Below are positions 35,459 through 45,360 of a stretch of DNA of 64,000 nt, piece after piece. The stretch is taken from assembly GCF_000427295.1 (NCBI RefSeq), contig NZ_ATNM01000202.1:1-64000 (forward strand). Direction: 5' to 3'. How positions within the stretch are numbered: the stretch's first letter is position 1; each line of letters opens with the position of its first letter. This DNA is from Cyclobacterium qasimii M12-11B. Its GTDB lineage: Bacteria > Bacteroidota > Bacteroidia > Cytophagales > Cyclobacteriaceae. The notes under the pieces are model-generated. The model did not search any database. It was given only the letters and a program-made list of their open reading frames with translations, and was not told where the DNA came from. The translations under genes were made by a program, and so were the position numbers.

Positions 35459-36845
35459 ACAGGACTTACAAAAACAGGATTTCGTTCAAATTGACCATGG
35501 CCTCTGCCCTGATGATCCTGGTTTCATTTATCCTTATCTATATGGTAGTAAAATCTACCGTTTTAGATAATGTAGACAATAACCTTGAAAATGAAACGAA
35601 TAAACATGGCAATCAAATAAAGATTGAAAATGGTCAAATAAAATTTGCGCATAAAGGGGAATGGGAAGAGGAAGAGCACAATGAAATTAATTTCAATCCC
35701 ATTTTTATCGAAATAGTCGATAAGGAGGGGAAGTCCATGGACAAATCACCCAATCTGGGTACCAATAACCTGAATTTCAAACCCGGTACTACTTCAGAAA
35801 ACCAAGGTTTTAACCTTACCCTAAATGGACAAGAGATAAGGCAAATGCAAGTGGAGTTGTTCACCAATAATGAGTTTTCAGGCTACCTTTTGCTTGCAAC
35901 CTCATTTGAAGATTCAAAGCTTTTACTTTCCAATCTAAGCACCATTCTTTTATTCTTTACCCTGTTGTGTTGTTATTCCTTTTCTTAACCTTGAGAAGGC
36001 TTGCTTCAAGAAGCATACAGCCCATTATCGACATCACGAAAAAAGCCGAAATAATCACCAAGGACAACCTAAATGAAAGGCTCCCTTCCTCCCGTTACAA
36101 GGATGAAATCAACAGTCTCTCCGTATCAATCAACCACCTATTGGAACGGGTAGAAAAAGGAGTCTTGAGGGAAAAACAATTCACCTCTGATGCTTCCCAT
36201 GAATTAAGAACTCCCTTGGCGATTTTAAAAGGGAATTTTGAAGTATTGATCCGAAAACCAAGACCACAGGAAGAATATGTTGAAAAAATAAAGGATGGTA
36301 TTGTAATCATAGACAAATTAAATGCAATACTAGATCAATTATTGACCTTAGCAAGGCTTCAAAAAAATGCTTCTGTGGATGAAGAAGTAGATTTGATTTT
36401 TTTAGTAAGTGATATTGTAACTTCTATCAGCGAACAATACCCAAATCGATCCATCCAACTAGAAAACAAGATCTATGAAAAGTTGTACATTAATGCCAAT
36501 GAAAAATCTACTGCCATCATCATTGAGAACCTTGTTCAAAATGCGATAAAATACTCTCCTGTTGAGAAAACAATCAAACTGATTCTTGAGCAAGGAACAG
36601 ATGGAATCCATTTGTACATCGTAGATCAGGGAATAGGCATTTCCGATGCCGATCTTGCAAAAATTTACCAGCCTTTTTTTAGGGGAGGAAGCCATGAACT
36701 AGGCCGCATCAATGGAGCAGGATTAGGTCTTTCTATTGTGAAAAAACTTTGTGATATATATAAGATAAATATTTCTATACATAGCGAAAAAGGAAAAGGA
36801 ACCACTATTGTGCTTCTTTTCCCTCCTGCAATCCTACATTCTTAG
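35455..36845 (+). pseudogene. CusS-like sensor histidine kinase, frameshifted in the second membrane helix
   Basis: The first part has a membrane helix, a periplasmic sensor segment (about residues 40-150) and the start of the second helix, then stops. A second frame begins at 35967 with FLFLTLRRLASRSIQPI and continues through HAMP, SDASHELRTPLAILKGN (His site), NLVQNAIKYSP, DQGIGISDADL and GAGLGLSIVKKL to the stop. Adding one base near 35967 (TTG-TG to TTG-GTG) gives a continuous helix and about 463 aa, normal for this family. Without it the kinase lacks an anchored sensor. A sequencing error is plausible. Confidence 0.85.
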
Positions 36846-37053
36846 CACACCCTATATTTTGCAATAAGATTAGCATTGCCTAAACCTTTTTCCATGAAAA
36901 GAGAGGTAATAAGTAGATCTGATTGTATTCGAACCTAACCTTAGCGCCATCAAAGTAAAATTGAAAAGACAATGACTGAGTATTTTGAAGTGATACCAGC
37001 ACTTATTTGGGAAACAATAAATTTGGAACCCAAATTAGTAAAACAATTACATT

Positions 37054-37080
37054 TTAAGCGAATCTTAAGAAAAGCTTGAG
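37054..37080 (+). promoter_or_regulatory. Triple TTAAG-type direct repeat before the efflux pump
   Basis: TTAAG, TTAAG and TTGAG begin at 37054, 37065 and 37076, at 11 bp pitch, about 57 bp before the pump start. The core TTTTAAG-N6-TTAAGAAA is shared with 34668-34688. It is the likely target of the adjacent response regulator. Confidence 0.65.
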
Positions 37081-37136
37081 AAAAGTCATGACATTGACTT
37101 TTTAACTTTAGGCAATAATTAAAATCCACCGTCCCA

Positions 37137-40100
37137 ATGTTAGAGCGAATCATTAAATACAGCATTCAGCATAAATTGATCGTCCTTTTATTTTCAGCAG
37201 CTATAATTGCCTTTGGCAGTTATTCCCTATCTGAAATCCCAATTGGTGCTGTACCTGATATCACCAACAATCAGGTACAAATAATTACTACCTCCAGAAA
37301 CCTTGCTACAGAAGATGTTGAGAAATTTTTGACCTACCCTATAGAACTGGAGATGGCTAATTTACCCAATGTCAATGAAATCCGTTCGGTATCTAAATTT
37401 GGACTTTCAGTGGTGACAGTGGTATTTGATGATAAAATAGGCACTTACCTTCCCCGACAACTTATCGCTGAAAAAATCAAAGCCGCAGAAGAAAAAATCC
37501 CTGCTGGTTTTGGCCAGCCCTTTATGGGACCTATTTCCACAGGCCTTGGAGAAATTTACCAATATGTGGTAGAAGTTGATTCGGCTTATAAAGACCAATA
37601 CTCTCTAACAGAGGTAAGGACCATTCAAGATTGGATTATCAAACGCCAGCTTTCAGGAATTCCCGGTGTAATAGAAGTAAATACATGGGGAGGATATTTG
37701 AAACAATATGAAGTAGCCATCAACCCTGAAAAACTCCGAAGCCTCAACATTACAGTGGCTCAAACATTTGCTGTTTTAGAGAAAAATAATAGCATTGCCG
37801 GAGGTGGATACATAGAAAAAACCAATCAGGCCTATTTTATTAGAGGTGAAGGTTTGGCAAGTTCTTTAGAAGACATAGAAAACATTGTCATTGAAAACCG
37901 GAATGGCGTACCAATTTTCATCAGAGATGTGGCTAAGGTCGGCTTTGGTAAAGCTACCCGATTTGGTGCAATTACTGGGAATGGAGAGGGAGAGAAAGTC
38001 CTGGGTCAGGTAATGATGCTGAAAGGAGCCAATTCCAAAGAGGTCATCAATGCCGTAAAAAAAAGGGTTGAAGAAATATCACCAGCACTCCCACCAGGTA
38101 TCAGCATTAATCCATTTCTGGAAAGAAGTGAACTGATAAATAAAACCACTTATACCATTGCAGAAAACCTTATTCTGGGTTGCCTGATTGTCATTTTTGT
38201 AGTGGTTCTTTTATTAGGCAACCTGAGGTCTGGACTGGTAGTTGCCTCAGTTATACCTATGTGTTTATTATTTGCGCTATCACTCATGTATATTTTTGGG
38301 GTGGATGCCAATTTGATGAGCCTGGGTGCCATAGACTTTGGGATCATTATAGATGGAGCCGTAATCATAGTAGAGTTCATCGCCTTTAAAATCACTTCAG
38401 AAAGATCAAACCTATTGCATTTACCCAAAGCGGAAAGGCAAAATAGAATTGATCAAATCACGCATATGGGTGCTTCCAAAATGATGCACTCCGCAATATT
38501 TGGACAGCTAATAATTATCATTGTATTTATCCCAATACTTTCACTGGTAGGGGTGGAAGGCAAAATGTTTCGGCCTATGGCATTGGTCTTCTGCTTTGCA
38601 TTACTTGGGGCCATCATTCTCTGTTTCACCTACGTGCCCGTAATGGCATCCCTGTTCATAAAACCTACAGACCCTAACAAAAAAACCATTTCTTCCGGAT
38701 TGATTACTTTTTTAGAAAACAGGTACAGGCCTGCCATCGTCTGGGCTTTGAGACAAAAAAGAATAGTAATGGGAGTGGCTGTTGCTTTATTGGTTTCGGC
38801 GGTTATCCTCTTCTCTCAAATGGGTGGTGAGTTTATACCTACCCTTGATGAAGGTGATTTTGTTATTCAACCTGTCCTCAAAACAGGTACTTCTTTAACC
38901 AATACCATTGAGACCGTAACGAGGATGGAAAATATTCTAAAAAAATTCCCAGAAGTGGATCAGGTGGTTACCAGAATTGGGGCAGCAGAAGTCCCTACTG
39001 ACCCAATGTCAATGGAGGAAAGTGATGTAATTATCAAATTAATTCCAAGGGATGAATGGGTTACCGCAGACAACAAGGATGATTTGGCCAACAAATTTAA
39101 GGAAGCCTTATCCGAGATAGCAGGCGTAGAATACGAATTCACCCAACCCATTGAAATGCGTTTTAATGAACTCATTACGGGTGTTCGTGCTGATTTGGCG
39201 ATTAAGATTTTTGGTGAGGATTTGGACATTCTCTATGAAAAAGGATTGGAAGTAGGGAAAGCCATTCAAAATGTTGAAGGTGCAGTGGACATTACAGTGG
39301 AAAAAGTAGCAGGCCTACCACAAATGTCTGTGAAATATGATCGCCTTAAGATTGCAAAATATGGACTCAATGTAGAAGATCTCAACAATATACTCACCAT
39401 GGGATTCGCAGGTAAATCCGCCGGAACCATTTTTGAAGGAGAAAAGAGATTTGATTTGGTAATCCGCTACGATGAAAACCACCGCAAAGACATGGATAAT
39501 ATTGAATCAGCTTCTATTCAATTGCCAAATGGCAATCAGTTGCCACTCCGGGAATTTGCCGAGATCACCTACACGAAAGGACCAGCACAAATATCCAGAG
39601 ACAATACCAAGAGAAGAATTGTAGTTGGGGTGAATGTAAGAAACAGAGATCTTGAGTCGGTAGTGGAAGACGTACAAAGTATTATAAAAAGCGAAATCGA
39701 CCTCCCTGTAGGATACACCATTGATTATGGAGGCCAATTTGAGAATCTTAGAACAGCAAAGAACAGACTAATGATTGCTGTGCCTATTGCACTGGTTCTC
39801 ATATTTGTTTTACTTTATTTTGCCTTTAATTCAGTAAAAGAAGCCTTGCTTATTTACAGCGCCATTCCTATGGCTACTGTGGGGGGTGTTGCCCTTCTTT
39901 ATATTCGGGATATGCCCTTTAGCATTTCTGCTGGGGTGGGCTTTATTGCACTTTTCGGTATTGCCGTTTTAAATGGTATTATACTGATAGAAGAGTTTAA
40001 AGAACTCAAAGCAAATGGGGTAAATGATATCAACCGACGGATACTTTTAGGAACAAAGAATAGGTTGAGACCCGTTCTGCTAACAGCAGCCACTGATGCA

Positions 40101-41471
40101 TTGGGCTTTTTACCCATGGCAATTTCAACTGCTGCTGGCGCCGAAGTGCAAAGGCCTCTGGCAACTGTAGTGGTAGGTGGACTCATTACTTCTACCATTC
40201 TCACGCTAATTGTACTACCAATTCTCTATTCTTTTTTCGATAAGCAAGGACCTTTACCAACCGTTAAATTGCCTAAAATAGCCGTCACCTTCCTGTTACT
40301 GCTTTCAATACCTTTTGTGAGTCAAGCGCAGGATCGCGAAATAAACATTACCCAGGCAGTGGATATTGCTGTACAAAACAACCTTGGCTTAAAAGCATCC
40401 AACCAAAGAATAGATCAAAGTGACCAATTGATAGGGAGTGCCATAGACATCAGCAAAACAGAATTATATTACAGCAAAGACCAGAACAATTTAGCACCAA
40501 ATGACCTGGCCCTTAATGTCTGGGGCATCCAACAGTCTCTTCAATTTCCTACGGTTTATGGTGCACAGAGAAAAGTAATGCAAGGGAAATCACAATTGGT
40601 CCGGGATCAATTTGAGATGGATCTTTTTCTTGTGACCAAAGAGGTCTCCAAAACCTATTATGAAATTATCTATTGGCAAGAAATGCTAAAAAATTACATT
40701 TATTTGGACAGTTTATACACCCAGTTTCAGCATGCTGCCACCAGAAAGTTTAATCAAGGCGAATCAAACTACTTAGAAAAACTAACCGCTGACACCAAGA
40801 AGAAAGAAATTTCGCTAATGCTAAATCGAATAAGGGAAAGCATAAAAAAATCATCTATCGATTTAAATCAATGGCTACAATCCGACACCACGTACATGGT
40901 ACAAGATGAGCGTTTGGAGAGAATAACATTAATGCCTCTTGATATAGAAGAACATCCAACCATCAACTTCTATGCTGATGCCATGAAGCTTTCTGGCAGT
41001 AGTTATAACTTAGAAAAGCAAAAATTACTTCCGGATTTAAATCTTTCCGTCTTTCAGGGTATGAATAATGGTCTGGGAAGACAGACCTATTCAGGTTTTC
41101 ATGTGGGAGTTGCCGTTCCGCTATGGTTTGGGTACCAAAAGTCAAAAATAGCTGCTGCAAAGACAGCATCTAGAATAATAGAATCCGAGCGTAATAATTA
41201 CGTAATACAGCTTGAATCAAGGTACCAGGTCTTGCTCTCCGACCTTAGGCAATTTGAAGAAGAATTGAATTATTATGAAGAAACGGGTAAGAAATTGGCT
41301 GAGGAGACATTGTTCCATGCCAATGAGGCTTTTAAGAATGGGGAAATTAATTTCCTACAATACACCCAGTTTTTAGAAAATTCCAAAACCATTGAATCCA
41401 ATTATCTCCATTATCTTTTCCAATACAACAACACTGTTTTGGAGGCGAACTACTTAATGAATTTACAATAA
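37137..41471 (+). CDS. CzcA-type heavy-metal RND pump fused to a TolC-like outer-membrane factor
   Basis: Residues 1 to about 1040 are a full RND pump with 12 helices. The proton-relay motif DFGIIIDGAVIIVEF (about residues 399-413) is of the divalent-cation (Co/Zn/Cd) kind rather than the Cu/Ag CusA kind. Later motifs include GGEFIPTLDEGDF and DALGFLPMA. From about residue 1045 a hydrophobic segment ending SIPFVSQAQ leads into a helical TolC/CzcC-like domain (ITQAVDIAVQNNLGL to the C-terminus). At 1444 aa it is the fused form known in Bacteroidota. The adaptor gene follows at 14 bp. Metal specificity is inferred from the motif. Confidence 0.92.
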   Translation: MLERIIKYSIQHKLIVLLFSAAIIAFGSYSLSEIPIGAVPDITNNQVQIITTSRNLATEDVEKFLTYPIELEMANLPNVNEIRSVSKFGLSVVTVVFDDKIGTYLPRQLIAEKIKAAEEKIPAGFGQPFMGPISTGLGEIYQYVVEVDSAYKDQYSLTEVRTIQDWIIKRQLSGIPGVIEVNTWGGYLKQYEVAINPEKLRSLNITVAQTFAVLEKNNSIAGGGYIEKTNQAYFIRGEGLASSLEDIENIVIENRNGVPIFIRDVAKVGFGKATRFGAITGNGEGEKVLGQVMMLKGANSKEVINAVKKRVEEISPALPPGISINPFLERSELINKTTYTIAENLILGCLIVIFVVVLLLGNLRSGLVVASVIPMCLLFALSLMYIFGVDANLMSLGAIDFGIIIDGAVIIVEFIAFKITSERSNLLHLPKAERQNRIDQITHMGASKMMHSAIFGQLIIIIVFIPILSLVGVEGKMFRPMALVFCFALLGAIILCFTYVPVMASLFIKPTDPNKKTISSGLITFLENRYRPAIVWALRQKRIVMGVAVALLVSAVILFSQMGGEFIPTLDEGDFVIQPVLKTGTSLTNTIETVTRMENILKKFPEVDQVVTRIGAAEVPTDPMSMEESDVIIKLIPRDEWVTADNKDDLANKFKEALSEIAGVEYEFTQPIEMRFNELITGVRADLAIKIFGEDLDILYEKGLEVGKAIQNVEGAVDITVEKVAGLPQMSVKYDRLKIAKYGLNVEDLNNILTMGFAGKSAGTIFEGEKRFDLVIRYDENHRKDMDNIESASIQLPNGNQLPLREFAEITYTKGPAQISRDNTKRRIVVGVNVRNRDLESVVEDVQSIIKSEIDLPVGYTIDYGGQFENLRTAKNRLMIAVPIALVLIFVLLYFAFNSVKEALLIYSAIPMATVGGVALLYIRDMPFSISAGVGFIALFGIAVLNGIILIEEFKELKANGVNDINRRILLGTKNRLRPVLLTAATDALGFLPMAISTAAGAEVQRPLATVVVGGLITSTILTLIVLPILYSFFDKQGPLPTVKLPKIAVTFLLLLSIPFVSQAQDREINITQAVDIAVQNNLGLKASNQRIDQSDQLIGSAIDISKTELYYSKDQNNLAPNDLALNVWGIQQSLQFPTVYGAQRKVMQGKSQLVRDQFEMDLFLVTKEVSKTYYEIIYWQEMLKNYIYLDSLYTQFQHAATRKFNQGESNYLEKLTADTKKKEISLMLNRIRESIKKSSIDLNQWLQSDTTYMVQDERLERITLMPLDIEEHPTINFYADAMKLSGSSYNLEKQKLLPDLNLSVFQGMNNGLGRQTYSGFHVGVAVPLWFGYQKSKIAAAKTASRIIESERNNYVIQLESRYQVLLSDLRQFEEELNYYEETGKKLAEETLFHANEAFKNGEINFLQYTQFLENSKTIESNYLHYLFQYNNTVLEANYLMNLQ

Positions 41472-41485
41472 AAAATAATCATACC

Positions 41486-42637
41486 ATGAAAAATCATGCG
41501 CTAGTTTATATAACGTTTGCTTCTCTCCTGTTCTTTGCATCCTGCTCCTCTAAGTCAGGTATATCCGAAGAGAATACAACTGCAACAGGAACCCTACTGG
41601 AGGGAGATTATGTAATAACAACCAGTCAATTCAAGTCTTCAGCCATGGAGCTGGGGAAATTGGAGATGGCGTCCTTTCATCAGGTGGTGAAAGCCATTGG
41701 AAAATTTGATGTGCCACCAGAAAACAATGCTGCAGTAAGTTCCTATTTCGGCGGAACGGTAAAGGACATACGTTTATTACCAGGTGAAAAAGTTAAAAAG
41801 GGGCAAAAACTTTTCACTTTGGAAAATCCTGATTTTGTGCAATTGCAGCAAGATTATTTAGAAGCTAAAGGGCAGCTCACATATCTGAAATCAGACTATG
41901 AAAGACAGAAAAATCTTGCGCAAGACAATGTAACCTCTCAGAAAAATTATCTAAAGGCAGAGTCAGATTATGTAGTGACAAAAGTCAAGGCAGAAGCACT
42001 TGCTAAGAAATTACAGCTGATGAATATAGATCCAAAAACCTTAAGTCTGGAAAATATTAGAACCACCATTCAAATAACTTCACCTATTGAAGGGTATGTT
42101 ACCAGGGTGGATGCAATGAGGGGTAAATTCCTAAGTCCTTCAGAAACTGCAATTTCTATTGTAGATACAGATCACATGCATCTGGAACTAAATGTTTTCG
42201 AGAAGGACCTGTCAAAGATAAGCAAAGGGCAGCCCATCGTATTTAAAATACAGGAAGATGACAGTAAAGAGTATGAAGCTTTCGTCTATTTGGTAAACAA
42301 AATAGTTGATCCTGAAAATCGAACCATTGGAATACACGGGCATTTATCAGAAGAAAAACTTGCTGAAAGATTTAATCCTGGAATGTACGTAGAAGCTGAA
42401 ATTTACGCAACTACTGCGACCAAAGCATCCTTACCACAGGATGCTTTGGTTGATATTGATGGGGAATATTCTGTGTTGGTTCTGAAGCATTTTTCTGAGA
42501 CTGAGTACACTTTTATGAAAAGAGGAGTAAAAACAGGACTTACAAATGAAGGAAAGGTCGAAATTCTAAATCATCAGGAATTCTCTGAGGACGCTCAATT
42601 TCTAGTAAAAGGAGCGTTTAATATCATAAAAGATTAA
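41486..42637 (+). CDS. RND efflux membrane-fusion (adaptor) lipoprotein, CzcB/CusB family
   Basis: A lipobox (LLFFASCSS) is followed by a barrel-sandwich/lipoyl half (VSSYFGGTVKDIRLLPGEKVKKGQKLFTLENPDF), an alpha-hairpin (residues about 130-180), and the second half ITSPIEGYVTRVDAMRGKFLSP. A beta-barrel and membrane-proximal domain follow (FNPGMYVEAEIYA). It bridges pump and outer-membrane factor across the periplasm. It follows the fused pump gene directly, making one operon. Confidence 0.93.
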   Translation: MKNHALVYITFASLLFFASCSSKSGISEENTTATGTLLEGDYVITTSQFKSSAMELGKLEMASFHQVVKAIGKFDVPPENNAAVSSYFGGTVKDIRLLPGEKVKKGQKLFTLENPDFVQLQQDYLEAKGQLTYLKSDYERQKNLAQDNVTSQKNYLKAESDYVVTKVKAEALAKKLQLMNIDPKTLSLENIRTTIQITSPIEGYVTRVDAMRGKFLSPSETAISIVDTDHMHLELNVFEKDLSKISKGQPIVFKIQEDDSKEYEAFVYLVNKIVDPENRTIGIHGHLSEEKLAERFNPGMYVEAEIYATTATKASLPQDALVDIDGEYSVLVLKHFSETEYTFMKRGVKTGLTNEGKVEILNHQEFSEDAQFLVKGAFNIIKD

Positions 42638-42780
42638 ACCTAGTGAATTCAGCTATGTTTTTCCCAGGCCCTAAGGCATGGAAAAAAGTAACATCTTGCT
42701 ATTAACTTAGGTAAAAATCTTAGTGGCATTGTTGGAGAAAAAGGAAACATTACCACCAAGATCTTTTAATGGACAATCAC

Positions 42781-42812
42781 AAAACCACGGGCTAAACCCG
42801 TGGTTTTTATAT
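42781..42812 (+). terminator. Hairpin after the efflux operon
   Basis: Perfect 10-bp arms AAACCACGGG/CCCGTGGTTT enclose CTAAA and are followed by TT-ATATTA. It lies 143 bp after the adaptor stop and may terminate the operon. The stem resembles the CCGTGGGT palindrome at 11946-11966, so it could also be a REP-family element. Confidence 0.6.
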
Positions 42813-42909
42813 TACGCTATTTCTGGGCTCGTGAATTAGAAACAATGAAACTTGCTCCAATTCTTGAAGCGTTAGGTGGAATTCCCCACAACATTAAACC
42901 TCAATACCC

Positions 42910-43482
42910 TTATAAATCCAATAAGAAATCCTGAAATTCCTGGGTGTTGAAATTACTCATACCCTCCTGATAAAAGACAATCTTACCTTCAGGACTTACC
43001 ACCAATGTGGTAGGGATTGCCTGACTTTGCAGGGATTGATTTAATCCATAGGCAGCGTGGACAATGGGAAAAGAATATTCCTTTTCCTCCACCAGTTTTT
43101 TGCTTTTATTAAAGTCATCATCCAGGGCAATCATTAGAAATACCAAATCTTCCTCACCATTAACCTTGTCATACAAATCAGAAATATGAGGCATCTCTGC
43201 CCTACAAGGAGGACACCAGGTGGCCCAAAGGTTAATGAAAATGGTTTTTCCCTTGTATTGCGATAAGCTGACCCTGTCACCATTCGTATCTACAAATTGC
43301 CCTGCATAATCAAAGTCTTTCTTTTCTTTGTTCTCCAATAAAACCTTAGGCTTTATCAATCCTGTAGATAAAATCATAGATTGAAGTCCTCCCGCTATGG
43401 GCGTAATAAGGCCAGTAAAGTATAAAATGCCAAATATCCCCAACATTATCCCCCAACTTTTAATTTCTTTTCTCCAATTCAT
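42910..43482 (-). CDS. TlpA/ResA-like thioredoxin-fold protein
   Basis: One N-terminal membrane helix (residues 10-35) anchors a periplasmic thioredoxin domain with INLWATWCPPCRAEMPHI (WCPPC active site), FLMIALDDD, AIPTTLVVSPEGKIVF (cis-Pro). At 190 aa it fits the TlpA/ResA group that reduces disulfides for cytochrome c maturation or redox housekeeping. No cytochrome-maturation gene is adjacent. Confidence 0.9.
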   Translation of the reverse strand: MNWRKEIKSWGIMLGIFGILYFTGLITPIAGGLQSMILSTGLIKPKVLLENKEKKDFDYAGQFVDTNGDRVSLSQYKGKTIFINLWATWCPPCRAEMPHISDLYDKVNGEEDLVFLMIALDDDFNKSKKLVEEKEYSFPIVHAAYGLNQSLQSQAIPTTLVVSPEGKIVFYQEGMSNFNTQEFQDFLLDL

Positions 43483-43604
43483 AGGTATTAATTTTATATA
43501 AAGGTAAGACCTGTTTTCTTAGTAATTGGTGACAATTCTCACCTTTAAAATTACCGAAACAATTAGGACTTGCTTACCTTTGTTCTAAACCTAAAACGAA
43601 CCCA

Positions 43605-44150
43605 ATGAAAACAAAGTTATCAATTACCGCTTTTTTTGCCATTTTATTTATGTTTAGCGCCTTCAAAGGAAATGCGCAAGTGCATGTTGGCCTCTATCAT
43701 GAGGGCGTTCTTAGCCATATAGGCGTAGGAACGGACCCCGAAAAGAAGATATTCGGAGAAGCCCGTGTGCTGGCTGGAGGTGTTATAAACCCCTTCATGG
43801 GTGTGGAAGCTTTGGGACATTATAATTTTCGCCAAACCGATTGGTATAACCTGCATGGAGGATTGATGTTGGGATACTCAGAGATCACAGATGTACAAGC
43901 AGGATTACCCTTTGGCTTAAGTTTTAAACCTATTGCCAACCACCGTCAGTTTTCCTTATTACTGGAAGGAACACCCATGTATGGTTCTTATGAATTCACT
44001 TTCAGGGCATTGATAGGTTTGAGGTATACTTTGAGTAAAGAAACTGATTGCCTTAATATCCGTATTTCTTACCCCAGAGCTTTTGAAGGTTTTTCCTCAA
44101 GTCATTCTCTCTTGCATTGGCTCCAGGATCATAAAGTTTGGTGCCTTTGA
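43605..44150 (+). CDS. Predicted outer-membrane protein; C-terminal end doubtful
   Basis: A signal peptide (cleaved near FKGNAQ) precedes alternating strands (VHVGLYHEGVLSHIGVG, GLMLGYSEITDVQAGLPFGLSF, FTFRALIGLRYTLSK). The family is unknown. The last 35 residues (after RYTLSKE) are Cys/Trp-rich, unlike a barrel, and overlap the convergent rarA gene by 98 bp. One extra A in the AAA after AGT would give a stop at about 44045, just before the rarA end, so the natural protein probably ends there. Confidence 0.65.
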   Translation: MKTKLSITAFFAILFMFSAFKGNAQVHVGLYHEGVLSHIGVGTDPEKKIFGEARVLAGGVINPFMGVEALGHYNFRQTDWYNLHGGLMLGYSEITDVQAGLPFGLSFKPIANHRQFSLLLEGTPMYGSYEFTFRALIGLRYTLSKETDCLNIRISYPRAFEGFSSSHSLLHWLQDHKVWCL

Positions 44151-45316
44151 TCTTGTCTGGCAAGAATTCCTGAAGCGCAAAATTATTTTCATAATCGTGT
44201 GAATACTTATACTCTTTCCCATAATTCAAGTCTTTCATCAACTTGGTAGGGGCATTGCGCAAGTGAAGTGGGACAGGCAGGTCACCTTCTTGTTTCACGA
44301 TTGCCTGGGCTGTATTGATGGCCATGTAACTTGCATTGCTTTTGGCAGAGGAAGCCAAATAAGTAACACATTGGGACAGGATAATTCGGGATTCGGGATA
44401 ACCGATTACATTTACCGCCTGAAAGCAATTGGTAGCGAGCAAAAGTGCATTTGGATTGGCATTGCCTATGTCCTCTGAAGCCAAAATAAGCAACCTTCTG
44501 GCGATGAACTTTACATCCTCTCCCCCTTCTATCATTCTGGCCAACCAATAGACAGCCGCATTGGGATCAGACCCTCTGATGGATTTTATAAATGCCGAAA
44601 TGATGTCATAATGTTGCTCCCCTGATTTGTCATAAAGGGCCACTTTCTGTTGCGCTACCTGCATGACCATGTCATTTTCGATCACAATCTCCTCTTCTTG
44701 AAAACTGTCTATAACAATTTCCAGAAGGTTGAGCAGCTTTCTACCATCCCCTCCTGAAATTCGTAGCAGGGCGTCAGTCTCTTTGAGAACAACCTTTTTT
44801 TTCTTTAGTACAATGTCTTTTTCCAATGCCTGATGCATCATGGCTTCTAATTCCTCCTTACCCAATGGGTTGAGTGTAAAAAATCTGACACCTGGAGAGC
44901 AAAGCAGCGTTGACCTCAAAGGAAGGATTTTCTGTGGTAGCGCCAATAAGTCTAATCACTCCTTTTTCCACAGCTCCCAAAAGCGCATCTTGTTGAGATT
45001 TATTGAATCGGTGTATTTCATCAATGAATAGCACGACTCCAAGTTGGTATTTTGCTTTTTGGATCACTTCCCTTATGTCCTTTACCCCTGAACTGACCGC
45101 ACTAAGGGTGTAGAATGGAGCTTTTACCTCATTGGCAATGATATTGGCTATGGTCGTTTTGCCCACACCAGGAGGCCCCCACAATATCAATGAAGGAATA
45201 GAGCCTGATTTAATGGCCTTGTGAAGGAAAGTATTGGGCCCAGACAAATGTTCCTGCCCGATCAATTGATCCAATGCTGTTGGCCGCATCCTTTCTGCCA
45301 AAGGGGTCTGTTCCAT
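44053..45316 (-). pseudogene. rarA: Replication-associated recombination protein A (MgsA/RarA), frameshifted
   Basis: RarA is a AAA+ clamp-loader-like ATPase acting at stalled forks. The first part has PLAERMRPTALDQLIGQEHL, Walker A LWGPPGVGKTT, Walker B VVLFIDEIHRFN, sensor 1 LIGATTENPSFEVN and the Arg finger in ALLSRC. It then leaves frame. The second part resumes at FFTLNPLGKEELEAMM and includes ISGGDGRKLLNLLE (sensor 2), the helical collar and the C-terminal YKYSHDYENNFALQEFLPD. Removing one base from the A-run 44878-44883 (T-run on the coding strand) restores about 420 aa. Such a conserved gene broken by a homopolymer base suggests a sequencing error. Confidence 0.9.
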
Positions 45317-45360
45317 ATTGTTTGTTTTCTAAATATTAGGTATACTATTTATACACAAAT

